From an uncultured Ruminococcus sp. (GTDB taxonomy: Bacteria > Bacillota > Clostridia > Oscillospirales > Ruminococcaceae): a stretch of 64,000 nt of DNA. The position numbers were made by a program, and so were the translations under genes. Below, in pieces: positions 9,798 through 18,054 of this stretch. The stretch covers positions 1 to 64,000 of the forward strand of contig CAJTYV010000008.1 in assembly GCA_910584195.1 (NCBI GenBank), written 5' to 3'. Position 1 is the stretch's first letter, and the number at the start of each line of letters is the position of its first letter. The notes under the pieces are model-generated. The model ran no database searches. It saw only the letters and a list, made by a program, of their open reading frames with translations, and had not been told where the DNA came from.

Positions 9798-10367
9798 CTA
9801 TATAAATTCAACCTTTCCTGTTTCCAGATGATAAATTGCGCCAAGAACTTTTAATCCGTATTCCTGCTCATCCTTCTGGATCTGCAAACTGTGTTCGATC
9901 TTCTCACAGCTATGCTTTACGTTCAGACAGCAGGCTTGGCATTCGTCTTTTTCTTCGCCGATAGCCTTGACAATTTCGTCTGTTATGTACTTGATATATC
10001 CGTCCGGCTCATGATTCATGGCTGCATCAACAGCGCCGCAATGATCGTGACCGAGAACAACGATCAGACCTGTTCCAAGGTGCTCTGCCGCATATTCAAT
10101 GCTTCCAAGCTGATGTGGATCAATAACGTTTCCTGCAACTCTGATGACAAACAGATCACCTATTCCTGCGGAAAATATCAGCTCCGGCACAACTCTTGAA
10201 TCAGAACAGGTAATTATAATCGCGTAAGGCTGCTGTCCGTTTTTACTGAAATGCAGCAGCGTTTCCTGCGACACATCACAGATCAGCTCTCTTGATCTTA
10301 CATATTTCTCGTTACCAATAATGAGATTTTCTCTGGCTTTATCGGCGGTTATTTTATAAAATTCCAT
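9798..10367 (-). CDS. Beta-class carbonic anhydrase
   Basis: This 189-residue protein interconverts CO2 and bicarbonate in the cytoplasm, supplying bicarbonate to carboxylases. The beta-class zinc site is complete: Cys54 and Asp56 in TCSDSR, and His107 and Cys110 in GHDHCGA. The RVAGN motif near residue 77 is also typical. Length fits the family. It lies 52 bp downstream of the deformylase gene in the same direction and could be the last gene of that operon. A shared terminator follows. Confidence 0.92.
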   Translation of the reverse strand: MEFYKITADKARENLIIGNEKYVRSRELICDVSQETLLHFSKNGQQPYAIIITCSDSRVVPELIFSAGIGDLFVIRVAGNVIDPHQLGSIEYAAEHLGTGLIVVLGHDHCGAVDAAMNHEPDGYIKYITDEIVKAIGEEKDECQACCLNVKHSCEKIEHSLQIQKDEQEYGLKVLGAIYHLETGKVEFI

Positions 10368-10419
10368 AATGCTTTGCTCCCCTCTCAGAACCTTGATCCA
10401 TACTCTTTTTCAGATTCTT

Positions 10420-10833
10420 CTAAATTATCATTCCGCTGAAATGGTCAATCTCATGTTGAATTATCTGCGCCTCAAAATCCTTGAATATCTGCTTTTTCCT
10501 CTTGAAATTTCTGTCCAGGAACTCAACAGTGACAGTTTTATAACGTTTAGCTTTTCGCTGTCCGCTAAGAGAAAGACAGCCTTCCTCAATTTCATAAAAC
10601 TGCGATGATCTATCAATAATTCTCGGGTTTACCATTATAAGATACTTATTGCCGATCAAAGCGACAAGTATTGTTTTGCGCACACCTATCATATTCGCCG
10701 CCATCCCAACACAGCGTTGGGAATTGGCTTTTATTGTGTCCAGCAGATCTTGTATTACCTGCATATCTTCTTTATCGGCTGGCTCTGATTTTTGCGCAAG
10801 AAAAAATGTATCTCTGACGATTTCTTTTATCAT
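10420..10833 (-). CDS. def: Peptide deformylase
   Basis: This 137-residue protein removes the N-formyl group from nascent proteins. All three metal-site motifs are visible: GMAANMIG (motif 1, usually GLAAPQIG), EGCLSL with the metal Cys, and QHEIDH with the two metal His and the catalytic Glu. The motif 1 variant is common in a short clostridial class of deformylases. Its ATG overlaps the stop of the phosphatase gene by 4 bp, indicating translational coupling. It may be a secondary copy, because the essential def usually sits next to fmt or priA, which are not here. Confidence 0.9.
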   Translation of the reverse strand: MIKEIVRDTFFLAQKSEPADKEDMQVIQDLLDTIKANSQRCVGMAANMIGVRKTILVALIGNKYLIMVNPRIIDRSSQFYEIEEGCLSLSGQRKAKRYKTVTVEFLDRNFKRKKQIFKDFEAQIIQHEIDHFSGMII

Positions 10834-11276
10834 AATTCCTCCAAAATATTTTTGCAGCCTTCGTAAATGTCATCATAGGCAACGTCAAATCTATCTGTGT
10901 ACCAGGGGTCGGAAACGTCTTTATTTTTCAGTAGCCTGCGGACTTTATTATCAGGGTCGCTGCCGAAGATCCGCATTGTATTTGTCACATTTCTGCTGTC
11001 CATACAGAAAAAGAGATCATAGTTATCATAATCGTATATTTTAAGCTGCACGGCTCTTTTTCCCTTGCAGGAAATGCCATGCTTTGCAAGCTCAGCCTTT
11101 GCAGGCGGATAAACAGGATTGCCTATGCCGTTCCATATTTCCTCTGTACTTGTTGCGGAGGACGCAATGGCAAATTCGCTTTCCCGTCCGCATTTTTTCA
11201 GCATATCTCTCAAAATAAACTCAGCCATAGGACTGCGGCAGATATTGCCGTGGCACACAAACATAATTTTTATCAT
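10830..11276 (-). CDS. Low-molecular-weight protein tyrosine phosphatase
   Basis: This 148-residue protein has the P-loop FVCHGNICRSPMAE at its N-terminus (nucleophile Cys8, Arg14) and the general-acid loop DPWYTDRFD near residue 118. These define the LMW-PTP family, which dephosphorylates tyrosine-phosphorylated proteins or arginine phosphate. It overlaps the YgjP-like gene upstream and def downstream by 4 bp each, forming one tightly coupled operon. The substrate cannot be read from the sequence. Confidence 0.92.
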   Translation of the reverse strand: MIKIMFVCHGNICRSPMAEFILRDMLKKCGRESEFAIASSATSTEEIWNGIGNPVYPPAKAELAKHGISCKGKRAVQLKIYDYDNYDLFFCMDSRNVTNTMRIFGSDPDNKVRRLLKNKDVSDPWYTDRFDVAYDDIYEGCKNILEEL

Positions 11277-11854
11277 AGTATCTCCCCCGGCATTCTCATC
11301 ATAATTTCATCTCCATGCTCTTTCAGCCATAATTTCTGTTTTCTGTAATCCGGCAGGATATTCTCCACCTCCACCCAAAATTTCTGCGAGTGATTCACTT
11401 CCTTTCTGTGGCACAATTCGTGTACGATCACATAATCCAGTACCTCCGTAGGCACCAGCATCAGCAGACAATTAAAGTTCAGATTGCCATTGCCCGAACA
11501 GCTTTCCCACCTGCTTTTCTGATTGCGAATTGTGATCCTCCCATAGGTCACCCCGACCAATTGAGCAAAATAGGCAGCTCGGCTGGGAATGATCTCCAGC
11601 GCCTTATCGGCAAGCTTGTGCATTGCTTCCATTGTCAATTTTTCGACCTGCGACATTTTCTGCTGCCGCTCATTTACAGCCTGCAAATGTTTTTCTATCC
11701 AGCCAGATTTTTGATCTAAAAATTCCCTGATCTGTGCATCTGTTATATTGATAGGCGCTTTTAGCTACATGCTGCTGTCGTGTCTGATTTGCAGGGAAAT
11801 TGTTTTTCGTTTACTTCTAACGATCTTAATATGCCAGGGATCGCAATTTATCAT
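11273..11854 (-). pseudogene. YgjP/SprT-like metallopeptidase with an in-frame amber codon
   Basis: The catalytic part is intact: VHELCHRKEVNHSQKFW carries the HExxH-type HELCH motif with a downstream His (YgjP/DUF45, M48-like). The family's N-terminal beta region is present too. An ATG at 11852-11854 preceded by GGAGGCGG starts 29 codons containing RSKRKTISLQI, then an amber TAG at 11765-11767 stops the frame, which goes on in the same phase as LKAPINITDAQIREFL and GWIEKHL. So the gene spans 11854-11273 with one nonsense codon. A shorter product could start at the TTG at 11686, but it would lack the N-terminal strands. It sits in an operon with the phosphatase and deformylase. Decay, a recent mutation or a sequencing error are all possible. 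Confidence 0.75.
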
Positions 11855-11958
11855 TAATAACCGCCTCCAATGCTCTCCGATTTTCTTTCTTGCACTCGGC
11901 ACAATGATGCTCGAAAACCCACACACAATTTCTATTTGGACAGATCCTTATTTTTATG

Positions 11959-12032
11959 TATGCTTACTATTATACCAGACTGCATTGAAAAAGTCAATTA
12001 TTTCAATGCAGTCTGGTATAATAGTAAGCATA
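11959..12032. promoter_or_regulatory. 32-bp perfect palindrome carrying outward -10 boxes
   Basis: Bases 11959-11990 are the exact reverse complement of 12001-12032, with a 10-nt loop. Each arm contains TATAAT (in GGTATAATAGTAAGC) facing outward, so one -10 element points to the YgjP operon and the other to the receiver remnant. It could be a divergent promoter, a large hairpin in RNA, or the fused ends of a lost element. Confidence 0.6.
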
Positions 12033-12051
12033 GAGATTAAGGCAACAGCAG

Positions 12052-12285
12052 GTGCATCGTATTTATCATATTTTAGTTGTTGAAGATGATTTCAATACCA
12101 ATCAGGTCATTTGTGAATTTCTGAAAAATTCTGGCTACACTGTTACAGCCGCTTTTGGCGGAGACGCTGCCATAGATTGCTTTTTTGAACATCCATATGA
12201 TCTGGTGATTCTTGACATTATGCTGACTGCCCTGTCGGATGAGTATACACAGATCAAAAGCTTTGACTTGCAGGCGGACGAGTAA
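12052..12285 (+). pseudogene. Response-regulator receiver domain with internal deletion
   Basis: A GTG start gives HILVVEDDFNTNQVICEFL and YDLVILDIML, the acidic pocket and phospho-acceptor Asp of an OmpR/VanR-type receiver. The sequence then jumps directly to TALSDEYTQIKSFDLQADE, which in the family lies about 25 residues further on (IMLTAL...ADDYVTKPF). So the segment between two ML-T-like positions is deleted in frame. The gene then stops before the conserved Lys and has no output domain. It cannot be a working regulator. Confidence 0.75.
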
Positions 12286-13134
12286 TAATGTATCAGCAAC
12301 AGGTGCAATTTATGGTAAGATAAATGAATATGATGGTAAATCATCGAAATTTGCAACAAATTTTTTCCTTTCATCACCATTTAATGCCGGTGTAGAAAAC
12401 GCATCTGCTTTGGGTTGTACAAAACTTTCATCAGTTGCTATGAAAGCATGTGTTGATATGATCGGTTCACCATATATCCCAAACAATAATTCAAGACCAA
12501 ATGATGGTTATCCTGTTTTTGAATGGCAAAGCAACCCGTATGAATTCCTTGACAGCGGCACAGCATCAGAACCATATCAAATTTCAAATAAGGAAGAATT
12601 GGAACAAATGCGCAGTCTTGTAAATAGCGATTTCTTTAATGCGACATATGGTCATGCTTGTTACATTCAAACTGCAAATATTGATCTAGAAAATGTAAAC
12701 TGGACTCCTATTGATATCGGATATGAAAAAATGGTTACTTTAATGCAGATAAGGTGTTTTATGGCAACTACAATGGAAATGGAAAATATATTAGAAATCT
12801 GTCTGTTGATGAAAGTTCAATTGAAGCAGGATTATTTGGCTTTATAGATGGTAAGGAATCAGCTCAAATCAGTAAATTGGTAGTTTATGGAACAGTATTA
12901 TCTTCATCAGCTTTGCATGGCGGCGGTATTGCAGGAAAACTTATTAATAATGCGATTATAGACGGCTGCGGCTTTATAAGCGATGTGACAATATCTACAT
13001 CAAACAATTCAACAATAAGTGTTGGTGGTATTGCTGGCATCATTACTGATGGCGGTACAATTACAAATTGCTACTACAATGGAAAAATTACATCAAGTAA
13101 AAATGCTGGAGGTATCCTTGGTATAACGCATTAA
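12286..13134 (+). pseudogene. GLUG-repeat surface protein fragment, frameshifted
   Basis: Two frames together encode an interrupted surface protein. The first (to about 12727) contains PYQISNKEELEQMRSLVN and IDLENVNWTPI. The second (to TAA at 13134) contains GLFGFI, GGGIAGKL and VGGIAGIITDGGTITNCYY, which are GLUG motifs. Adding one A to the A6 run near 12726-12731 would join the frames as GYEKNGYFNADKVFYGNYNG. It lacks a start and signal peptide and directly follows the broken receiver gene. GLUG repeats occur in adhesins and IgA-peptidase-type surface proteins; the function here is lost. Confidence 0.65.
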
Positions 13135-13214
13135 CATAAAAGGAAAAATCAAATACAAAAGATTATTTTAATTTGGTCTATAATCAGAAGATGATTTAAT
13201 ATTGATTTTGATTT

Positions 13215-13247
13215 TCAGGGAGTAATTAATTTACTCCCTGATTTTTT
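13215..13247. terminator. Bidirectional terminator
   Basis: TCAGGGAGTAA pairs with TTACTCCCTGA over a 5-nt loop, followed by six T. It separates the GLUG remnant from the convergent yyaL gene. Confidence 0.85.
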
Positions 13248-13249
13248 CA

Positions 13250-15175
13250 CTATATATTTCTCGGTGGAAAACATACATGATCTTTACATACATAATAGGT
13301 CGTTTCACCGTTTAAAAAAGGATATTTTTCATTATCTCTCATCACTGAAACATTTGCAAAAAATGGTGTTTTCGATTTTATTCTTTCAAGTTCAGAATTA
13401 TTTTTCAAAACAATTGTAATATGTTCCGGCGGATTTTCATGCAGCATTTTAGCAACCAGAAACATACAGTGTCCTGCCGGATAATCGCTTGCCTGAGAGG
13501 ATAAAAATGCAAGCTGTTTTTCTGCAAGCTCACGGTATTTCTCATTCTCCATAAGCTGATACAATCTGACAAAATTGTATGCCATGACAGGATTTCCGCT
13601 TGGAATCGCTCCGTCATAGACTTCTTTCGGATTCAGAAATAATTCTGCGTTTTCTGATTCAGAAAGATAAAATCCACCATTCTTTTTATCAAAAAAATGC
13701 CCGATTGCTTCATCACAGAATCGTTCTGCTTTTTCAAGATAACTGCTGTCCAAAGTGGAATTGTACAGTTCGATCAATGCGGCAATATAGTACGCATAAT
13801 CGTCCAGAAAACTGTTTTCTGAGCATTTTCCGTCACGCCAGCTTGTAGAAAGTTGAGTATCATTACATAAATTTTCCTCAATAAACTTTTGTGCATTAAC
13901 AGCAGTGTTCAGATATTTTTCATTGTGTGAAACTCTGTAAAGCATAGACAAGGCGGCTATCATCATGGCGTTCCAAGAAAGAAGAATTTTATCATCAAGA
14001 TGCAGTTTTGTACGCTCTTTTCGGTAATCGTAAAGTCTTTTTAACTCATCATCAAAGTCGGCGTTCAGATCATTGCTTTTCAGCAGATTCGGGATATTAA
14101 CACACTCAAAATTTCCGTTTTCTGTAATATCAAAAATCCCCGCAAATCGTTTTCCGTTTTCTGCACCAAGAACATGGAGAATCTCATCAAGCGTAAAGAT
14201 ATAATATTTTCCCTCAACGCCGTCGCTGTCAGCGTCCTGCGCACTATAAAATCCACCATTAACAGATGTCATTTCACGCAGGATATATTCTGCCGTTTTT
14301 TTCGCTGTATCAAGATAAATTTCTTTATTAGTCAAACTGTATGCCGCTGAATATGCAATTATCAAAAGTGCATTGTCATAAAGCATTTTCTCAAAATGCG
14401 GTGCAAGAAAATATTTATCAGTAGAATACCTTGAAAATCCCCAGCCAATATGGTCGAAAATACCGCCTTTCCGCATTTGCAGGAGTGTTTTTTCTGCCAT
14501 TTTCAGAGCATCGGAATCTTGATTATTCTTTGCATATAGCATCAAAAACAGCAAATTATGCGGCGTTGGAAATTTTGGGGCTGAGCCAAATCCGCCGTTG
14601 ACTGCATCAAAACTTTTCAAAAATATCTGTAATGCCTCATAGACATGATTTTCATTTTTTGCAATGTTATCCGATTTTGTATTTTTCAGATGTTCAATGA
14701 TCTGTTTTGCCGATTGCAAAAGTTCTTCACGATTACTGCTCCATTGATTAGCAATAACAGTCAGTAAATCGGGAAATCCCGGCATTCCATAGCGTGAATT
14801 CGGCGGAAAATATGTCCCAGCGAAAAACGGCTTTTTATCCCATGTCATGAAAATGCTCATAGGCCAGCCACCGTTGCCTGTAAATGCCTGACATACCGAC
14901 ATATATACGCTGTCGATGTCAGGACGCTCCTCACGGTCGACCTTGATCGAAACAAAATATTTATTGAGAATTTCCGCCGTTTTCTCGTTTTCAAAGCTCT
15001 CATGTGCCATAACGTGACACCAGTGACAAGTGCTGTATCCGATACTCAGAAAAATCGGCTTATCTTCTGACTTTGCCTTATTAAAAGCTTCTTCACACCA
15101 CGGATACCAGTTGACCGGATTTTCAGCGTGCTGTAACAGATATGGACTCGATGTATTTTTTAGCTGATTGCTCAT
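13250..15175 (-). CDS. yyaL: YyaL/SSP411-family thioredoxin-domain protein
   Basis: This 641-residue protein begins with the conserved HAENPVNWYPWCEEAF block and a thioredoxin-like site STCHWCH (CxxC, about residues 48-54), followed by VKVDREERPDID-type residues (IKVDREERPDID). The rest is an alpha/alpha-barrel like those of N-acylglucosamine 2-epimerase. This is the DUF255 (spermatogenesis-associated protein 20) family. Its biochemical role is not settled, though a redox or nucleoside-sugar role has been suggested by its folds. Length is normal. Its ATG follows TCGGAGGATTTATC. It stands alone, with a terminator downstream and remnants upstream. Confidence 0.88.
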   Translation of the reverse strand: MSNQLKNTSSPYLLQHAENPVNWYPWCEEAFNKAKSEDKPIFLSIGYSTCHWCHVMAHESFENEKTAEILNKYFVSIKVDREERPDIDSVYMSVCQAFTGNGGWPMSIFMTWDKKPFFAGTYFPPNSRYGMPGFPDLLTVIANQWSSNREELLQSAKQIIEHLKNTKSDNIAKNENHVYEALQIFLKSFDAVNGGFGSAPKFPTPHNLLFLMLYAKNNQDSDALKMAEKTLLQMRKGGIFDHIGWGFSRYSTDKYFLAPHFEKMLYDNALLIIAYSAAYSLTNKEIYLDTAKKTAEYILREMTSVNGGFYSAQDADSDGVEGKYYIFTLDEILHVLGAENGKRFAGIFDITENGNFECVNIPNLLKSNDLNADFDDELKRLYDYRKERTKLHLDDKILLSWNAMMIAALSMLYRVSHNEKYLNTAVNAQKFIEENLCNDTQLSTSWRDGKCSENSFLDDYAYYIAALIELYNSTLDSSYLEKAERFCDEAIGHFFDKKNGGFYLSESENAELFLNPKEVYDGAIPSGNPVMAYNFVRLYQLMENEKYRELAEKQLAFLSSQASDYPAGHCMFLVAKMLHENPPEHITIVLKNNSELERIKSKTPFFANVSVMRDNEKYPFLNGETTYYVCKDHVCFPPRNI

Positions 15176-15254
15176 GATAAATCCTCCGATGATTTTTCTT
15201 TTAGTATATACACTTTTTAACAGGTCATACTAAAAATATACCATTTCGGAGGGG

Positions 15255-15528
15255 AGAACAAGAAAAGAGATTATTTTAAGGGCTGGTACTTCAAGTGCAG
15301 TAATAAAAATCAGGCGATTGCTTTGATTCTGGAATTTCACGACAATCACGGAAAAAAACTGCTTCACTGCAAATTATTACTGACAACTTGGTGCACAGTT
15401 TGCAATTTTCTGATTTGAAATATTGTGAAAAGCCTTTGTATATTCAAATCGGGAACTGCATTTTTTCTGAAAAGGGGATTAAAATTAATATTCAAACCGA
15501 TCAATTGTCAGTGCAAATATTATACGGT
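15255..15528 (+). pseudogene. Tocopherol-cyclase-like protein remnant
   Basis: The plus strand reads YFKGWYFKCSNKNQAIALI, then a frameshift near 15355-15370, then QIITDNLVHSLQFSDL, CEKPLYIQIGNCIFSEKGI and INIQTDQLSVQ. This order matches the N-terminal part of the small Bacillota proteins related to tocopherol cyclase (GWYFKHQ...IQIITD...FSEKGI.LDI). Both frames stop early and the C-terminal half is missing where the Fic remnant begins. The identification rests on recalled family consensus. Confidence 0.45.
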
Positions 15529-16430
15529 TCAATTAGAATAAGGAATCCTAAAATAATTTAGATAAGCCTTGAATGTATCCTGTGCAGAAAGACAGGTATC
15601 AAGCAGATAACCTTTCTGGTCGTTCCATTCATGCAGCCCACGATAATAAAATAACTTGTGTTTTTCATCAATGATAAACGGCGTTATTTGATTTCTAAGA
15701 CATTCTTTGAATAAGATTAGTCTGCCTACACGTCCGTTTCCGTCCTGAAACGGGTGAATTGATTCAAATTCATAATGAAAAGCAATGATTTCTTCAATAG
15801 TCTTTTCTTTGATGGCATTATCGGAGCCAAGCAACTTATGGAGTTTTCCGGCAACCTCCTAACGATGCGGCAGTAATTTTTCTGCCGACCTCGTTGGGAA
15901 GTTTCTTATAATCGCCAACAGCAAACCAATTCTTACGGGAATCGCTTGTTCCGTTTTTTAGCGTATAGTGCAGGGTTTTAATAAAGGCTTCACTAAGCTG
16001 ATGCGTGGCATTTTCGATGACCATATCAATACAGCGGAAATGATTCATAGTTTCAATAATATCATCAACATTGACAATATCGTTATCAATTCCTAGTGTA
16101 TTTGTTTCATAAATATAACGGGACTGGTCATGTGTCAGCTTACTTCCCTCAATATGATTTGAATTATATGTCAGTTCAATTTGGATTTTATGATAAATTC
16201 CACCCTTGACTGCGCTTTTCTTTTCAAAACTCAGAACATCGAGCAGAGTTTTCGGAGCATTACTTTTTTTGCTTTTTCGTTCAGGGCGAACAGCATTTTC
16301 AGGAATGTTCCACGTTTTGCCGGTAAGAAATGCGTCAGGAATGCGTCAGGAACGCGTCCTTCTGCACAATAAGTTCGGACTGTTCTTTCTGATATATCCC
16401 ATTTCTTTGCGATTTCCGCTACTCATAAAT
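15529..16430 (-). pseudogene. Fic-family AMP transferase with helix-turn-helix, multiply frameshifted
   Basis: Three frames on the minus strand rebuild one Fic protein. There is an N-terminal HTH (EIAKKWDISERTVRTYCAEG), then NIPENAVRPERKSKKS, then TYNSNHIEGSKLT (an inhibitory-helix-like region), and the Fic core HPFQDGNGRVGR near 15740. One frameshift comes from an exact 11-bp tandem duplication (AATGCGTCAGG at 16329-16339 and 16340-16350). A second lies near 15845-15860 between ITAA and VAGKLHKLL. The start codon frame is also off. Fic proteins AMPylate targets and often act as toxins. This copy should be dead. Confidence 0.8.
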
Positions 16431-16658
16431 ATTTCAGCGAATTCTCCTCAAGTATCTTTTATACTGTTATACCATACTATCGGCAAGAAATCAATAGATT
16501 TTAGGGGATAATTTTGTGGTTTTTGCCGATGACAGCAGATATATATTAGCGGAATTATCATAGATTTTATTTCGATAGTTTGTCATATCTTAGTAAGAAT
16601 TTTTTGAATTTGATATATAGTCGGATTAGTCAATTTACGTTTTAAGCAGAGCTCTCTA
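16431..16658. other. No gene seen
   Basis: About 230 AT-rich bases between the Fic and AraC remnants. I see no reading frame, hairpin or repeat that I can support. Confidence 0.4.
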
Positions 16659-16740
16659 TTAGTTATCTTTCATAGTTTTACGATACTGCGTAGGTGACAT
16701 TCCCGTCAATGATTTAAACATATGATTAAAATTGGACAAG
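16659..16740 (-). pseudogene. AraC-family regulator, last 26 residues only
   Basis: The minus strand ends with LSNFNHMFKSLTGMSPTQYRK and a TAA at 16659. This is the second helix-turn-helix and signature end of AraC/XylS regulators (FSNFNHxFKxxxGxSPxQYR). Everything upstream is replaced by the GH8 remnant that begins at about 16738 on the other strand. Confidence 0.75.
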
Positions 16741-17484
16741 GAATCAAATCGCTGGCTTTCGCTTTATGAAAATACATACAAGATCATAAATAAAATCGTA
16801 AATGACTATGGAACAGGAATACTTCCTGATTTCATAGTCAAGGACACTACGACGGGAGAATTTATTCCGTCTCCGCCAAATTTTCTCGAAAGCGAAAACG
16901 ATGGAAATTACTACTATAATGCCTGCCGTACACCGTGGCGGATAAGTATGGATTATCTCATTAACGGCAACGCCGATGCAAAAAAATTCGCCGATACTCT
17001 GAACGCATTCATTATCAAAAAAACCCAGAATGATCCAACGAATATTATGGCAGGCTACACCCCTGACGGAACAGCTATTTCCGACTGGGACGATCTCTGT
17101 TTTAATGCGCCGTTTATTGTGTCGGCAGCCTGTAGTGAAGATAAAACATGGCATGACAAGGTGCGTAATATGTGCATAAATTATGGCGAGGACGTGTATT
17201 TTGGTGACACCATAACTATGCTCTGTCTGATCGTTGATGACAGTGGCTGGGTCGTGCCTGAAATCGGAGATACATCCATTCGCGGCGATGTTAATGCAGA
17301 CGGTGAATTTAACATTTCCGATGTTGTTCTCCTCCAGAAATGGCTTTTGGCAGTACCCAGTGTAGAACTCTCCGATTGGAAAGCAGCGGATTTATGTGAA
17401 GACGGCAGACTTGATGTATTTGACCTTTTTCTGATGAAACGTATGCTGATTGAAAAAAATAAAAGTTCTCTATCTGCACAATAA
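16738..17484 (+). pseudogene. GH8 glycosidase C-terminal half with type I dockerin
   Basis: The frame encodes the later part of a glycoside hydrolase family 8 domain: NACRTPWRISMDYLINGN, then NIMAGYTPDG and FNAPFIVSAAC. A complete dockerin follows (GDVNADGEFNISDVVLLQ...GRLDVFDLFLMKRML). GH8 enzymes cleave beta-1,4-glucan or xylan. The N-terminal part, with signal peptide and the first catalytic residues, is absent, and the frame starts exactly where the AraC fragment ends, so a deletion joined the two genes. It has no credible start or promoter. Confidence 0.7.
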
Positions 17485-17590
17485 GAGTGAATTTATATGG
17501 TTCTATTTTGATATAATGGGACGAACAGAAACCTCCGTAAGATTGATATGCACCCAAAAAGATAGACACTTTTGGAGGTGCATATTTTTT

Positions 17591-17720
17591 ATGAAAAAAA
17601 CAAAAAGGGAAAACAAAAAGTACTCGCCAAAATTCAAAATTCATGTTATAATGGATATGCGAGAAAACCATTTAGGTTACCACGAAGCAACGAGGAAGTA
17701 CTTTCCACACTTGGAGCAAA
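17591..17720 (+). pseudogene. IS3-family OrfA remnant
   Basis: An ATG at 17591 gives KYSPKFKIHVIMDMRENHLG and YHEATRKYF, the N-terminal helix-turn-helix of IS150-like OrfA transposase proteins. The similarity ends near 17700-17720. No OrfB or right end is present. A short inverted repeat (TATGCACC / GGTGCATA) lies just upstream at about 17548-17585 and may be part of the old left end. Confidence 0.6.
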
Positions 17721-18054
17721 GGAATACTTTTTTGATTTTTCCAGAAGATCGTCAAGAAAGGATTTGTAATTGTTCTTAATCATCTTCTCATAGATATCAA
17801 GTAAAGTAGTTCTCGTTGCCAAGTAACCGAGGTAATATTTTTTTCTGAGCTACTGTATGGCTCATTCAGTTCCTCTCTGAATGAATTGTAATATTGACAG
17901 AAGAAGCGCTCTTGAACTGAATAATCATCATTTCCTATATTGCTAAGGATCTGTTTCCAGATATCATAGCTATTATCAGCATCCGACATACTGTCAGCCG
18001 ATGCGATCAACGTATCCGAGGTGTGTTTGTAAGCGGGAACAAATCGAGAATCGA
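17721..18054 (-). other. Decayed minus-strand coding remnant, unrecognised
   Basis: The minus strand carries a 76-residue frame at 18010-17780 (WKQILSNIGNDDYSVQERFF, then FREELNEPYSSSEK). A different frame follows at about 17820-17710 (TLLDIYEKMIKNNYKSFLDD). Together they look like one helical protein broken by a frameshift. There is no ribosome site, and I cannot assign a family. It lies directly downstream of the DUF2828 gene in the same direction. Confidence 0.3.
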
